The notes under the pieces: generated by a model
What the model was told of the DNA's origin: nothing
Databases searched by the model: none
What the model saw: only the letters and a program-made list of their open reading frames with translations
Part shown: positions 63,525 through 64,000 of the stretch, one piece after another
How the letters are laid out: the number at the start of each line of letters is the position of its first letter
Numbering within the stretch: position 1 is the first letter of the stretch
Source: CAG-873 sp910578365
GTDB taxonomy: Bacteria; Bacteroidota; Bacteroidia; Bacteroidales; Muribaculaceae
DNA: 64,000 nucleotides
Direction: 5' to 3'
Assembly (NCBI GenBank): GCA_951635545.1
Contig: OX620685.1
Coordinates: forward strand, 1,488,001-1,552,000
Position numbers and translations under genes: made by a program

Positions 63525-64000
63525 TTATGCTACTGCCTTGACTGTCCGCGGTGCGGAAATCCAAAGACCCAGCATGGTGTAACAGGCATTGATCAGCAGC
63601 AGCTCGAAGCCGGTGTGGTAGCCCCACAGCTGCACGAGCGCCCACTGCGTGCCCCACGAAAGTACCGGAGCGGCTATACACACAGCCGGTACAAGGCGGT
63701 CGCGTACAAGGCGTTTCGAGAACATGCCGAATACAAACAGACCCAAAATCGGGCCGTAGGTGTACGAAGCCAGAGTGTACACGGCCGATATGGCGTCCTG
63801 GTTGCTCATGTAGTAGAACACCACAATCACCGCACCCATTATCACCGACATGCCTATATGCACGTTTCGGCGTGTGCGTGTAAGTTTATTCTGGTCGTTC
63901 TGACGGTGTGCGCCAAGAATGTCGACGGTAAACGAGGTGGTCAGCGAGGTCAGAGCCGATCCGGCAGCCGAGTATGCGGCGGCTATAAGCCCCAGCACAA
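63525..64000 (-). CDS. Sodium:solute symporter, C-terminal part (runs off the window)
   Basis: About 158 residues of the 3' end of an SSS-family transporter are present; the frame continues beyond base 64000. Visible segments are AYSAAGSALTSLTTSFTVDI, the region of the sodium-site helix, then helices including NVHIGMSVIMGAVIVVFYYM and TYGPILGLFVFGMFSKR. The substrate cannot be told from this piece. Confidence 0.85.
   Translation of the reverse strand, partial: VLGLIAAAYSAAGSALTSLTTSFTVDILGAHRQNDQNKLTRTRRNVHIGMSVIMGAVIVVFYYMSNQDAISAVYTLASYTYGPILGLFVFGMFSKRLVRDRLVPAVCIAAPVLSWGTQWALVQLWGYHTGFELLLINACYTMLGLWISAPRTVKAVA

Noticed and set aside
1..64000. tRNA, rRNA and CRISPR arrays
   Set aside because: I looked for T-loop sequences, rRNA landmarks and regularly spaced repeats and saw none. 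A covariance search was not possible here.

Overview
The window reads as chromosome of a Bacteroidales bacterium, most likely a Muribaculaceae-type gut commensal. The evidence is the Bacteroidota promoter form (TTTG, 18-20 bp, TAnnTTTG) in front of many genes, lineage-typical families (DUF4271, DUF2723, Bacteroidota-style FtsL and FtsQ, a TPR lipoprotein regulator with a transmembrane segment), the gene order of the division and cell-wall cluster, and an IS982 element. The housekeeping genes are GC-rich; the accessory block at 11.7-23.6 kb is visibly more AT-rich. No rRNA, tRNA or CRISPR array was found.

Layout. 0.1-1.6 kb: an IS3-family element with orfA/orfB and an A7 frameshift site. 1.7-5.05 kb: plus-strand run LOG-family hydrolase, DUF4271 membrane protein, hemD, rnpA, yidD and a short tatD. 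5.0-6.2 kb (minus): a small lipoprotein and an ECF sigma factor. 6.6-11.7 kb (plus): S41/PDZ protease and mfd. 11.7-23.6 kb (minus): an accessory locus. In transcription order it holds a TPR transmembrane regulator, a small exported-peptide gene cut by IS982, a TonB-receptor-like barrel pseudogene cut by a second IS982 and also frameshifted, a deletion scar of a lost ABC transporter, an intact second barrel, an intact C39-peptidase ABC transporter, and a 54-residue membrane protein whose start overlaps the transporter stop. 23.7-40.3 kb (minus): sirtuin gene, then the dcw cluster rsmH-ftsL-ftsI-murE-mraY-murD-ftsW-murG-murC-ftsQ-ftsA-ftsZ. 40.4-41.1 kb: aquaporin remnant and a 321-bp palindromic repeat, whose sister copy lies between murE and mraY. 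41.2-46.4 kb (plus): DUF2723 glycosyltransferase, polysaccharide deacetylase, queG. 46.4-52.5 kb (minus): cvpA-sufB-sufC-sufD-sufS-HAD phosphatase. 52.6-54.7 kb (minus): YgjP-type metalloprotease, nadK and a shortened CBS-family protein. 54.7-57.4 kb (plus): pdxJ and exbB-exbD-tonB. 57.6-62.7 kb (plus): tolC, an HlyD-type adaptor and two ABC-2 permeases. 62.6-64.0 kb (minus): WYL regulator and the 3' part of a sodium:solute symporter.

The most unusual part is the 11.7-23.6 kb locus. Its gene content (membrane-spanning regulator, small secreted peptide, TonB-receptor-like barrels directly coupled to a C39 peptidase ABC exporter, tiny coupled membrane protein, no HlyD adaptor) suggests a peptide maturation and export system that has been duplicated and is now partly decayed. 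Function is inferred from content and order only. The second unusual item is the pair of equal-length 321-bp repeats with covarying hairpins, one of which supplies the last codons of murE.
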